Assembly: GCA_902776475.1 (NCBI GenBank)
Contig: CACYQD010000018.1
Coordinates: forward strand, 1-61,508
DNA: 61,508 nucleotides
Reading direction: 5' to 3'
From: an uncultured Prevotellaceae bacterium
Lineage (GTDB): Bacteria > Bacteroidota > Bacteroidia > Bacteroidales > Bacteroidaceae
How positions within the stretch are numbered: position 1 is the stretch's first letter; every line of letters starts with the position of its first letter. The notes under the pieces are model-generated. The model searched no databases. It worked only from the letters and a program-made list of their open reading frames with translations, and was not told where the DNA came from. The position numbers were made by a program, and so were the translations under genes. Shown here piece after piece: positions 44,634-52,200 of the stretch.

Positions 44634-44834
44634 TCAGCCTTTTTTGCGATTGGCCCGCTGTTCGCGGTATTTGGCTTTCTGACGGGCACTGCCGCTGCCA
44701 TGGGCTCCGGTGATGTAGCCTTTCTTCTTGGCCTTGGTCCTGACTTTGTCGTCGGAGCTGTCTTTGCTCTTGTTGCCGCGGCCCCAGACAATGCCTCCCT
44801 GGATGATGGCGTCGATGTCGTCTCCTTTGCTCAT
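44634..44834 (-). CDS. Small basic hypothetical protein
   Basis: A 66-residue protein starting MSKGDDIDAIIQGGIVWGRG and ending in a basic, glycine-poor tail (KAKYREQRANRKKG). The middle has VRTKAKKKGYITGAHGSGS. It follows the AICAR transformylase gene by 11 bases on the same strand. The positive charge suggests nucleic-acid or ribosome binding, and the MSKGD start faintly recalls the small ribosomal protein THX family, but the match is not good enough to name it. It converges on the GT-C gene with no gap. Confidence 0.55.
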   Translation of the reverse strand: MSKGDDIDAIIQGGIVWGRGNKSKDSSDDKVRTKAKKKGYITGAHGSGSARQKAKYREQRANRKKG

Positions 44835-44845
44835 GGTCGTAGGGA

Positions 44846-46024
44846 TCAATGGTGGAACAGTCTGACACCGGTAAAGGCCATGGCAATGCCATACTTGTCA
44901 CAGGTGGAGATCACATGGTCGTCACGCACTGATCCTCCAGCCTGGGCGATGAACTCCACGCCGCTCTTATGGGCACGCTCGATGTTGTCGCCGAAGGGGA
45001 AGAAGGCATCGCTTCCCAAAGCCACCTTCGTGTTTTGAGCAATCCATGCTTTTTTCTCTTCGAGGGTCAGCACCTCGGGCTTCTCGGTGAAGAACTGCTG
45101 CCAGATGCCGTCGCTGAGCACATCGTCATGGTCTTCGCTGATATAGACATCGATCGTGTTGTCGCGGTCGGCGCGGCGGATGCCGGGCACGAAGGGGAGG
45201 TTCATCACCTTCGGATGCTGGCGGAGCCACCAGATGTCAGCTTTGTTGCCGGCAAGCCGTGTGCAGTGGATGCGGCTCTGCTGACCGGCACCGATGCCGA
45301 TGGCCTGGCCGTCCTTCACGTAGCATACGCTGTTGCTCTGGGTGTATTTCAGTGTGATGAGTGCGATGATGAGGTCGCGGCGTGCTTCTGCCGTAAAGGT
45401 CTTGCACTGGGTGGGGATGTTCTCAAAGAGTGCGGGGTCGTCAAGTTTGATTTCATTGCGGCCTTGCTCGAACGTGATGCCGAACACCTGTTTGCGCTCG
45501 ATGGGGTCGGGCACGTAATCCGGGTTGATGCGGATGACGTTGTAGGTACCCTTGCGCTTTGCACGGAGGATGTCAAGAGCCTCAGGGGTATAGTCGGGGG
45601 CAATCACGCCGTCGGAAACCTCGCGCTTCAGGAGCGTGGCGGTCATGGCATCGCAGGTGTCGCTCAGAGCCACGAAATCGCCGTAGCTGCTCATACGGTC
45701 AGCACCGCGGGCACGGGCGTAGGCGCAGGCGATGGGAGACAACTCGCCAAGGTCATCGACGAAATAGATTTTGCGGAGGGTGTCGCTCAAAGGGAGGGCG
45801 ACGGCCGCTCCTGCAGGAGATACATGCTTGAAACTGGCGGCTGAGGGCAGACCGGTGGCAGCCTTCAGTTCTTTGACCAACTGCCAGCTGTTGAGGGCGT
45901 CGAGGAAGTTGATGTAGCCGGGACGGCCGTTGAGCACCTCAAGGGGCAGTTCTCCTTCCGTCATGAAGATGCGGGATGGTTTCTGGTTGGGATTGCAACC
46001 GTATTTCAATGCTAATTCTTTCAT
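44846..46024 (-). CDS. purH: AICAR formyltransferase, stand-alone
   Basis: A 392-residue protein corresponding only to the AICAR transformylase half of PurH; the IMP cyclohydrolase (MGS-like) domain is missing. It formylates AICAR with 10-formyl-THF in purine synthesis. The catalytic Lys-His is in SFKHVSPAGAAVAL; YARARGADRMSSYGDFVALS and IGIGAGQQSRIHCTRLAG follow. These blocks match the vertebrate ATIC protein more closely than the classical bacterial PurH. The ATG at 46024 (MKELALKYGCNPNQK) is chosen. The symbol is approximate because the protein is not bifunctional; the cyclohydrolase must be encoded elsewhere. Confidence 0.9.
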   Translation of the reverse strand: MKELALKYGCNPNQKPSRIFMTEGELPLEVLNGRPGYINFLDALNSWQLVKELKAATGLPSAASFKHVSPAGAAVALPLSDTLRKIYFVDDLGELSPIACAYARARGADRMSSYGDFVALSDTCDAMTATLLKREVSDGVIAPDYTPEALDILRAKRKGTYNVIRINPDYVPDPIERKQVFGITFEQGRNEIKLDDPALFENIPTQCKTFTAEARRDLIIALITLKYTQSNSVCYVKDGQAIGIGAGQQSRIHCTRLAGNKADIWWLRQHPKVMNLPFVPGIRRADRDNTIDVYISEDHDDVLSDGIWQQFFTEKPEVLTLEEKKAWIAQNTKVALGSDAFFPFGDNIERAHKSGVEFIAQAGGSVRDDHVISTCDKYGIAMAFTGVRLFHH

Positions 46025-46056
46025 TGTATATGGGGATTTTAGGATTGATGACATAA

Positions 46057-46089
46057 ACAAAAAAGAGGTTTCTGCATACGAAACCCCTT
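46057..46089 (-). terminator. rplS terminator
   Basis: On the minus strand GGTTTC pairs with GAAACC around seven bases, extended by AAG/CTT, and a run of six T follows. It separates rplS from the AICAR transformylase gene, which lies in the same direction and may depend on read-through. Confidence 0.65.
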
Positions 46090-46104
46090 ATTGCATTCGT
46101 TGGA

Positions 46105-46491
46105 TTAAGCCTTGGTGGCAGACCACTTCTCCTTGATGCGAGCTTTCTTACCAGTGAGCTTGCGGAGATAGTAGAGCTTGGCACGGCGCACTTTACCACG
46201 CTTGTTCACCTCGATGCTGTCGATGTTGGGTGACTCAATGGGGAAAATACGCTCCACACCCACGGTGCCCGACATCTTGCGGACAGTGAAACGCTTCTTG
46301 TCTCCATGACCGGAGATGCGGATCACGACACCACGGTAGAGCTGGATACGCTCTTTGTTACCCTCGATGATCTTGTAGGCCACCGTCACGGTGTCACCAG
46401 GATGAAACTCATCGAATTTCTTGCCTGCGGCCTTTGCCTGCTCGGCAACATTAGTTGCAAATGCTTGTTCAGCAACTTTGATTAAATCCAT
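46105..46491 (-). CDS. rplS: 50S ribosomal protein L19
   Basis: A 128-residue ribosomal protein at the 30S-50S interface. The family core is complete: [51 protein letters not shown], and [20 protein letters not shown]. It is monocistronic or precedes the AICAR gene, with a terminator between. Confidence 0.97.
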   Translation of the reverse strand: MDLIKVAEQAFATNVAEQAKAAGKKFDEFHPGDTVTVAYKIIEGNKERIQLYRGVVIRISGHGDKKRFTVRKMSGTVGVERIFPIESPNIDSIEVNKRGKVRRAKLYYLRKLTGKKARIKEKWSATKA

Positions 46492-46578
46492 TTTGATTGA
46501 TGATTAATGTGATTGTCCCACTACGCAACATAACGAGGCAACTCTTCTTCCTGTCATCGGTTACGCAGAAAAGCGGTG

Positions 46579-46586
46579 CAAAGTTA
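46579..46586 (-). promoter_or_regulatory. -7 element before rplS
   Basis: TAACTTTG on the minus strand; the predicted leader is about 80 nt. No clear -33 box. Confidence 0.5.
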
Positions 46587-46660
46587 CTACTTTTTTTTCT
46601 ATTAGAACGACTCTGCCCCGTTTTTTTTCGGATTTATGCCGATTTCAAGGCATTTAAGGC

Positions 46661-46690
46661 TTGTTATCTCGTTTTTTTTGTGTATTTTCG
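46661..46690 (+). promoter_or_regulatory. Promoter of the nucleotidase pair
   Basis: TTG at 46661-46663, a 19 bp spacer and TATTTTCG (46683-46690). The start near 46697 is just upstream of the ATG codons at 46701, 46707 and 46710. Confidence 0.5.
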
Positions 46691-46700
46691 CAAAAACTTT

Positions 46701-47477
46701 ATGAGAATGATGAGAAAAAAAGGGATTATCATGTCGCTGACAGCCTTGATGTTGGCCATGTCGGCGTGTACGACGCACTATCAAGTGTCGGGAGTCAGTC
46801 GCACGCGGCTGCTCATAGACCGTGCGTACGACGGTAGAATCGATGATGCGACAGCTCGCTTCATGCAGCCGTTCACCATGAAAGTGGATAGTCTGGTGTC
46901 ACCTGTGGTGGGAAAGGCGGCCATGCCCCTTGAAACCTTCAGGCCGGAAAGTCCTCTGAGCAACTTGATGGCTGATGTGCTGGTCTGGTCGGGGAAGGAT
47001 TATGGGGAGAAACCGGATTTCGGAGTGTATAACATCGGTGGTATAAGGGCCTCCCTTGCCAAGGGGGATATCCGGATCGGAGATATCTTCGACGTGGCTC
47101 CCTTTGAGAACAAAGTCTGCTTCGTGACACTTACGGGAGAGAAGGTGACCGAACTGCTCGGGCAGATCGCCGGAAGAGGTGGTGAAGGCATCAGCAAGGA
47201 GGTGCGCATCGTGATGACAAAGGACAAGAAACTCAAGCGTGCCACTCTCCAAGGGAAGGAGATTATCCCCACGGAGAAATACCGCATTGCTACGGTTGAC
47301 TATGTCTCTCATGGAAATGACGGCATGCCGGCCTTCAAAAGTTCTATGGACAGGAACGAACTCACCGAGGAGAAGGATCTCACCCGGATGGTGCTGATGC
47401 GGTATGTCAAGGAGTGTACTGCTAATGGAAAGATGCTGGAAAGCAAAGTGGAAGGAAGAATTATAGTGGAGGAATAG
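46701..47477 (+). CDS. 5'-nucleotidase C-terminal domain lipoprotein
   Basis: A 258-residue protein. It has a lipoprotein signal (ALMLAMSAC, lipobox M-S-A-C) and then the substrate-binding domain of 5'-nucleotidases (PF02872): ESPLSNLMADVLVW, GVYNIGGIRASLAKGDI, VAPFENKVCFVTLTG, and VDYVSHGNDGMPAF. The metallophosphoesterase domain is absent and lies in the next gene, so the two proteins together would make one hydrolase of nucleotides in the periplasm. ATGs at 46707 and 46710 are alternative starts; the frame upstream of 46701 lies before the promoter. Confidence 0.87.
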   Translation: MRMMRKKGIIMSLTALMLAMSACTTHYQVSGVSRTRLLIDRAYDGRIDDATARFMQPFTMKVDSLVSPVVGKAAMPLETFRPESPLSNLMADVLVWSGKDYGEKPDFGVYNIGGIRASLAKGDIRIGDIFDVAPFENKVCFVTLTGEKVTELLGQIAGRGGEGISKEVRIVMTKDKKLKRATLQGKEIIPTEKYRIATVDYVSHGNDGMPAFKSSMDRNELTEEKDLTRMVLMRYVKECTANGKMLESKVEGRIIVEE

Positions 47478-47479
47478 TC

Positions 47480-48325
47480 ATGAAAACTAAATATTTGATT
47501 CTCGTATGGATATGCATGGCCGTTTCTGTTTCCATGCAAGCTCAGGACAAACAGTTGGTGATCCTGCATACCAACGACACCCATAGTACCATCATGCCGC
47601 TCAATGCGAACCTCGCCGACAAAGAGGTGGCTGGAAGGGGTGGCTTCATCAGAAGACTGGATTTTCTTAGGCAACAGCGTTTGCAGAATCCAGACTTGCT
47701 GTATTTCGACAGCGGCGATTTCTCACAGGGCTCTTCTTATTACACCATGTTTAAAGGTGATGTTGAAATCGGCCTGATGAACAAAATGGGCATTGACGCG
47801 GCTACCATCGGCAACCATGAGTTTGACTTCGGTATGGAGAATATGGCCCGCCTTTTCAAAATGGCTAATTTCCCTGTCGTTTGTGCCAATTATGATTTTG
47901 CAGGAACTCCTCTTGAGGGTGTGGTGAAACCGTATGTCATCCTCAAACGGAAAGGGGTTAAGATCGGTGTGTTTGGACTCTCTCCCGAACTGGATGGACT
48001 GGTCGAGAAACACAATTCGGAGGGCGTGACCTACCTCGATCCAGTGAAAAAGGCTTTGGAGGTGGCCACTTTCCTCAAAGAAAAGAAAAAATGTGATTTC
48101 ATCATCTGTGTCTCACATCTGGGGTGGGGAACCGGTCCGGCCAATGACCAGGCCATGATCGCAGGTTCCCGGTATATCGACCTCGTACTCGGCGGGCATT
48201 CCCATACGTATTTCACCCAACTGGAATATGTGAAGAACCTGGATGGTCAACAGGTGCCTGTTGACCAAAACGGCAAGCATGGCATCTGGATCGGGAAAAT
48301 GACGGTCGATCTGAAGAAGAAATAA
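47480..48325 (+). CDS. 5'-nucleotidase metallophosphatase domain protein
   Basis: A 281-residue exported enzyme with a signal peptide (MKTKYLILVWICMAVSVSMQAQ). The metal-binding motifs are ILHTNDTHSTI, FDSGDFSQGS, TIGNHEFDFG, VSHLGWG and LGGHSHTYF, a full calcineurin-like site. It lacks the C-terminal substrate-binding domain, which is the previous gene, two bases upstream. The pair splits and reverses the usual N-to-C order of UshA-type enzymes. A terminator follows. Confidence 0.9.
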   Translation: MKTKYLILVWICMAVSVSMQAQDKQLVILHTNDTHSTIMPLNANLADKEVAGRGGFIRRLDFLRQQRLQNPDLLYFDSGDFSQGSSYYTMFKGDVEIGLMNKMGIDAATIGNHEFDFGMENMARLFKMANFPVVCANYDFAGTPLEGVVKPYVILKRKGVKIGVFGLSPELDGLVEKHNSEGVTYLDPVKKALEVATFLKEKKKCDFIICVSHLGWGTGPANDQAMIAGSRYIDLVLGGHSHTYFTQLEYVKNLDGQQVPVDQNGKHGIWIGKMTVDLKKK

Positions 48326-48353
48326 GCGTAATACGTCAGAAGATATCAACAAG

Positions 48354-48380
48354 AAAGGGTGTGCCGGAGCACACCCTTTT
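48354..48380 (+). terminator. Terminator after the nucleotidase pair
   Basis: AAAGGGTGTGC (48354-48364), loop CGGA, GCACACCCTTT (48369-48379), then T. It also lies at the 3' end of the converging ferredoxin gene. Confidence 0.8.
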
Positions 48381-48407
48381 CCTGTTTTTCAAATCGTCAA
48401 TAGATGA

Positions 48408-48575
48408 TTATGGAAGGCTGATAGCCTCATTGGGGCAAACATCTGCACAAGTTCCACACTCAGTGCAAAGGTCGGGGTCAATCTTATAGATGTCGCCCTC
48501 AGAAATAGCCTCAGACGGGCATTCGCTGATACATGTGCCACATGCAATGCAGTCTTCACTAATTACGTAAGCCAT
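48408..48575 (-). CDS. 2[4Fe-4S] ferredoxin
   Basis: A 55-residue protein read directly from the minus strand: it starts MAYVISEDCIACGTCISECP, and a second half repeats the pattern with DLCTECGTCADVCPNEAI. The two C-x2-C-x2-C-x3-C-P motifs bind two cubane clusters. It is a low-potential electron carrier, probably for pyruvate:ferredoxin oxidoreductase and related anaerobic enzymes. The protein is a full clostridial-type ferredoxin. It has its own -7 element and stands alone. Confidence 0.96.
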   Translation of the reverse strand: MAYVISEDCIACGTCISECPSEAISEGDIYKIDPDLCTECGTCADVCPNEAISLP

Positions 48576-48640
48576 AGTACTACTTATTTTATTGTTAATA
48601 ATGTTTGTGTCTAAAAGAGTATACCTACTTTTATTGGCTG

Positions 48641-48648
48641 CAAATTTA
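48641..48648 (-). promoter_or_regulatory. -7 element of the ferredoxin gene
   Basis: TAAATTTG on the minus strand, with a predicted leader of about 60 nt. The -33 box is unclear. Confidence 0.5.
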
Positions 48649-48710
48649 CATTTTATTTTTGAAATACCTAAAAATGGGGGGCTTTTTTTTCATTATTTAT
48701 AATTATTCAA

Positions 48711-48739
48711 AATAAGAAAGCAGACAATAAGAAAGCAGA
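48711..48739 (+). repeat. Tandem 14-bp repeat upstream of porT-like gene
   Basis: AATAAGAAAGCAGA occurs at 48711-48724 and again at 48726-48739, one base apart, ending 34 bases before the start codon. A direct repeat at this position could be a protein-binding site; no -7 box is visible between it and the gene. Confidence 0.65.
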
Positions 48740-48773
48740 ATAATCGTTATTATAGTAGAAATAGAGTTAAGAT

Positions 48774-49508
48774 ATGGACAGACGAGCATTGTGCTTGATA
48801 TATGCGCTGTTTTTGGTTTTATCAGTAAATGCACAGGAAAGGAAGGTGGAGAATCGGCCTTATGTCGATTTGCGCCACTTTCATTTTGGTGTGCATGTCG
48901 GCACGCATTTGCAGGACATTGAGTTTGTGAATGTGGGTCCGCAGATGATTGAGCAGGAGGATGGGTCATACGTGGAGAAACTGATCTCCTGTGACCAGGA
49001 CCGCTGGGATCCGGGTTTCAATGTGGGTGTCCTTGGTGAACTGCGTCTGAGCACTCATTTCCAGTTTCGCATAGCTCCTACCATGTATTTCGGCACGCGC
49101 CATCTCACGTTTGTCAACCATACCGATGAGAAGTTGGTGGATGAGCATCAGGAACTCAAGACGGCTTATATCTCCACGGCGCTGGACTTGATTTTCGCTG
49201 CTCCACGGTTCAATAACCACCGTCCGTATCTGGTGGCTGGTCTCAACCCGATGATCAATCTCTCGGGCCGCGATAATGATTTCCTGAAACTGAAAAGGAC
49301 GGATCTCTTTCTGGAACTGGGTGCGGGATGCGACTTGTATTTGCCCTTCTTCAAACTTCGTCCAGAACTGAAGTTCATGTTCAGCTTGGGCAATAAACTC
49401 GACATGGATCATGTCAATCATCTCAAAAACCGCAACATGATCATGTACACCAATTCTGTCAAAAAGGCTTCCACCAAGATGTTTGTACTGACATTCTATT
49501 TTGAATGA
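48774..49508 (+). CDS. porT: PorT-like type IX secretion outer-membrane protein
   Basis: A 244-residue protein with a signal peptide (ALCLIYALFLVLSVNAQ) and an outer-membrane beta-barrel of about eight strands. The segment NRPYVDLRHFHFGVHVGTHL and the later PYLVAGLNPMINLSGRDND resemble PorT/SprT, a T9SS accessory protein. It ends in the aromatic strand MFVLTFYFE. The match is from family memory, so a general porin-family protein is the alternative. It is monocistronic. Confidence 0.78.
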   Translation: MDRRALCLIYALFLVLSVNAQERKVENRPYVDLRHFHFGVHVGTHLQDIEFVNVGPQMIEQEDGSYVEKLISCDQDRWDPGFNVGVLGELRLSTHFQFRIAPTMYFGTRHLTFVNHTDEKLVDEHQELKTAYISTALDLIFAAPRFNNHRPYLVAGLNPMINLSGRDNDFLKLKRTDLFLELGAGCDLYLPFFKLRPELKFMFSLGNKLDMDHVNHLKNRNMIMYTNSVKKASTKMFVLTFYFE

Positions 49509-49528
49509 CGGTTATATTCCCAAACAGG

Positions 49529-49574
49529 AAAAGCCCCGAAGGAGTGACTTGGCTGTCGTCCCTTCGGGGCTTTT
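49529..49574. terminator. 14-bp hairpin terminator
   Basis: AAAAGCCCCGAAGG (49529-49542) pairs perfectly with CCTTCGGGGCTTTT (49561-49574). The symmetry allows termination in both directions, for the PorT-like gene and the converging TPR gene. Confidence 0.8.
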
Positions 49575-49620
49575 AGGATAGTGATGAAGCACCCATGCGC
49601 TTCATCACTACGAATGGTCT

Positions 49621-51042
49621 TTATTCAGTGGCTTCCTCAGCAGGAGCATCCAGGCCAAGAGCCTTCTTGGCGATGCTGTTGTTGGGATCCAACTGGATGA
49701 CGGTCTCATAGAATGGCTTGGCGGTGTCCAGGTCATTCTTGCTGGCCCAGTAGATGTAGCCCACCTCGCTGCATGCGTTGAGCAGGTAGCCTTTCTCATC
49801 CTCGTCGAGATCGCCTTTTGCCTTCAGGTCGTTGATAAGACCAGTCAGATATCCGATAGCCTCATCATCTTTCTCGCAGACGTATGCCTGATGACCTTTC
49901 TGGAATTTCACAAAGTTGGCGGTGTGGGGATATTTGGCGGCCAGGTTGTCATACACACCCATGGCTTTCAGCCAGTTGGCATCCTTATCCTCTCCGTTCT
50001 TCACCTTGTCAATATAGATGCTGGCAAGCTTGCTGAACTCTGATGGTTTGGCATCGGGGTTCTTGTCAAGGTACATGATGCTGTACTCCAGAGCTTTGTC
50101 GGTATTGCCAAGAGCGGTATATGATTCTGAGATCGACTGCAGGTTCTTGAAGTCGGTGCCGTCCATGGAGAAGGATTTCAGGAACATCTCGATGGCTTTC
50201 TCATGCTGTCCAGCTCCTGCCAGAGCACGGGCATAGTAGTTGAAGTCGCCGGAGTTCTTCTCTGCGTCGCTGGAGATCAGTTTCTCAGCAAAAGAGATAC
50301 CGTCGGCCCAGTCCTTGCCGAGCACACCGTTGATCATGGCCAGACGGGTGAAGGCTGAGTTGGAGGGGAAGCGGCTGGCAGCGGTCTTGGCCACTTCGAG
50401 ACCCTTCTTGAAGTCGTTCACAGAGAGGGCAGCCAGAGCATACTCACCCAGACGTGACTCTGCCATGTTGCTGATATTGGCCTTGTTGAAATACTCCATG
50501 GCTTTCTCGTAGTTGCCGGAGGTATAGAATACGTGAGCGGTCTCTGTGTCGATAGGGAAGTCGGGCACGTTCTTACGGAGTTCATTGAGAGCACGCTCTG
50601 CCTCCGACGGACTGCGCTTGCGGTAAACGTTGGCATAGCTCATGTAACCGTTGGGGTTCTTCGGGTCAAGGGTCATAGCCTGCTGATACCACATGGCTGC
50701 ATTGCCACCATCATCCTTCAGAGCTTCAACATCACCTTTCAGGATGTAGGCGTCGCCGAAATTCTTGTTCTTCTTGATGGCCAGGTCAGCGCATTCGATG
50801 GCCTTGTCATAGTTCTTGCTGGTGAGGTAGGCGTTGCCTAATGCCACCATGGCCTCAGGGTTCTTCTTGTAGGTCTTGAGGAAGTCCTTCACCAATTGCT
50901 TGGCAGCACCAGTGGCTTGAGGATCGTCTTTCAATGCTTTGGAAACGGTTCCGATGACTGAGGAGTAATCTGCCTGAGCCATAACGGGAGTAGAGAGTCC
51001 GAAGACAAACGCTCCCATGATAAGATATTTTACTGCTTTCAT
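49621..51042 (-). CDS. Periplasmic tetratricopeptide-repeat protein
   Basis: A 473-residue protein with a signal peptide (MKAVKYLIMGAFVFGLSTPV, then MAQ). TPR motifs run through the chain: for example GNAYLTSKNYDKAIECADLA, AMWYQQAMTLDPKNPNGY and ESYTALGNTDKALEYSIMYL. The C-terminus is acidic (PAEEATE). Such a protein regularly follows the PstS-like gene in Bacteroidota Ton clusters, which suggests a scaffold for the Ton system or for outer-membrane proteins. There is no direct evidence of its role. Confidence 0.85.
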   Translation of the reverse strand: MKAVKYLIMGAFVFGLSTPVMAQADYSSVIGTVSKALKDDPQATGAAKQLVKDFLKTYKKNPEAMVALGNAYLTSKNYDKAIECADLAIKKNKNFGDAYILKGDVEALKDDGGNAAMWYQQAMTLDPKNPNGYMSYANVYRKRSPSEAERALNELRKNVPDFPIDTETAHVFYTSGNYEKAMEYFNKANISNMAESRLGEYALAALSVNDFKKGLEVAKTAASRFPSNSAFTRLAMINGVLGKDWADGISFAEKLISSDAEKNSGDFNYYARALAGAGQHEKAIEMFLKSFSMDGTDFKNLQSISESYTALGNTDKALEYSIMYLDKNPDAKPSEFSKLASIYIDKVKNGEDKDANWLKAMGVYDNLAAKYPHTANFVKFQKGHQAYVCEKDDEAIGYLTGLINDLKAKGDLDEDEKGYLLNACSEVGYIYWASKNDLDTAKPFYETVIQLDPNNSIAKKALGLDAPAEEATE

Positions 51043-51121
51043 AATCGGTTTGTTTTTTCTGTTGTTACATGTTTGTTGTCAATTCGTTTGATGGATTTAT
51101 GTTTCTAAGGTTTAAACCTTT

Positions 51122-52081
51122 TTATTTCTTTATGTTAACTTTTTTAAGGGTGATGTCGCCTCTGTAGGGGAGAAGGCCGGTTTTCAGCACGATGAGCTGG
51201 CCGACTGGACTCGTCACGTAATTGGCGAAACTCCACGGGAGTGCGCGCTGCGGGTCCACACAGATGGCGTAAATCGTCCTTGCAAAGGGGTAGCGGCCAT
51301 CAAGCAGATAGGCTTGGTAGGGCTTCCAGCTGTTGCTGGGGGTGGCTTCGTCTTTCACCGAAACCGACATGACGCGGATATTCTTGATGAAGGTCAGATT
51401 GGTGCTGTCACGCTTGTCATTGAGCCAGTTTGACCCGATGACACCAATCGCATTGGGGGTGTCGTGCACGTAGTCGATCACGTCTGCACTGGTCTTGGCG
51501 GCGGTGATGTGAGGATTGTCAATCGGTTTGCCGTCAAGGATGGAATCGACAACATAATGAAGGGTGGCCGACTGGTTGTTGTCGAACACGACTTCAAAGT
51601 CACCGAGTTTGGAGTTCTTGTACACCTCGTTCCACTTCGTCACCTCACCTTGGAGGATGCGCTTGAAGTCTTTCACGCTGATACAAGTGTCGTTGTTGTT
51701 GGGATTGACGATGATGGCAAGTCCGTCATAGCCGATGGGGAACACCGAGGGGAGTTGCTTTTTCGTTTTCAAGTAGGCCACCTCACTGTCCTTCAGCGGA
51801 CGGGAAGTGAAGAACAGACAGGTCTTCATCTCCTTGATGAGGTTGAAACCATCATTCTCATTGGTGTAAATCGGATTGAGCTTTGCCTTGGGGTATTTGA
51901 ACTGGAACTGGTCGATCAGCTCTCCGATTACAGGACTGAAACTCTCATCTGCCGCAAATGAAATCTCACCGGAAGTGGGGGTGTCGGTGCGGCCGCCGCG
52001 CTTGTCGTTGTTGTCGCAGGAGGCAATGGCAAAACCGGTCAGCAAAAGACCAAGGAAGGCATAATTAAGATATTTTTTCAT
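51122..52081 (-). CDS. PstS-like substrate-binding lipoprotein
   Basis: A 319-residue lipoprotein (lipobox AIASC at about residues 18-22). The fold is that of phosphate-binding proteins (PBP-like_2): DESFSPVIGELIDQFQFKYP, PIGYDGLAIIVNPNNND, LQGEVTKWNEV, and AIGVIGSNW. The serine- and threonine-rich ligand loop of true PstS is only partly visible. No PstCAB transporter genes are nearby, and the gene lies between tonB and the TPR gene, so it may serve the Ton system rather than an ABC transporter. Confidence 0.83.
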   Translation of the reverse strand: MKKYLNYAFLGLLLTGFAIASCDNNDKRGGRTDTPTSGEISFAADESFSPVIGELIDQFQFKYPKAKLNPIYTNENDGFNLIKEMKTCLFFTSRPLKDSEVAYLKTKKQLPSVFPIGYDGLAIIVNPNNNDTCISVKDFKRILQGEVTKWNEVYKNSKLGDFEVVFDNNQSATLHYVVDSILDGKPIDNPHITAAKTSADVIDYVHDTPNAIGVIGSNWLNDKRDSTNLTFIKNIRVMSVSVKDEATPSNSWKPYQAYLLDGRYPFARTIYAICVDPQRALPWSFANYVTSPVGQLIVLKTGLLPYRGDITLKKVNIKK

Positions 52082-52122
52082 TGTCGCTTTAGATTAGAGT
52101 CGGATTCGTTTTATAAAACATA

Positions 52123-52150
52123 GTCAGGGGCGACCGTAATCGCCCCTGAC
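52123..52150 (-). terminator. Terminator between tonB and the PstS-like gene
   Basis: An 11-bp perfect stem (GTCAGGGGCGA with TCGCCCCTGAC), followed on the minus strand by TATGTTTTAT. It would lower expression of the two downstream genes relative to exbB-tonB. Confidence 0.7.
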
Positions 52151-52200
52151 AGGTTATCGGTTCTACAATGTGTCGTTGCAGAAATAAGTTCCATGCATGG

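Noticed and set aside
51122-52081. The PstS-like lipoprotein as part of a phosphate ABC transporter
   Set aside because: No permease or ATPase gene lies nearby, and its neighbours are the Ton genes.
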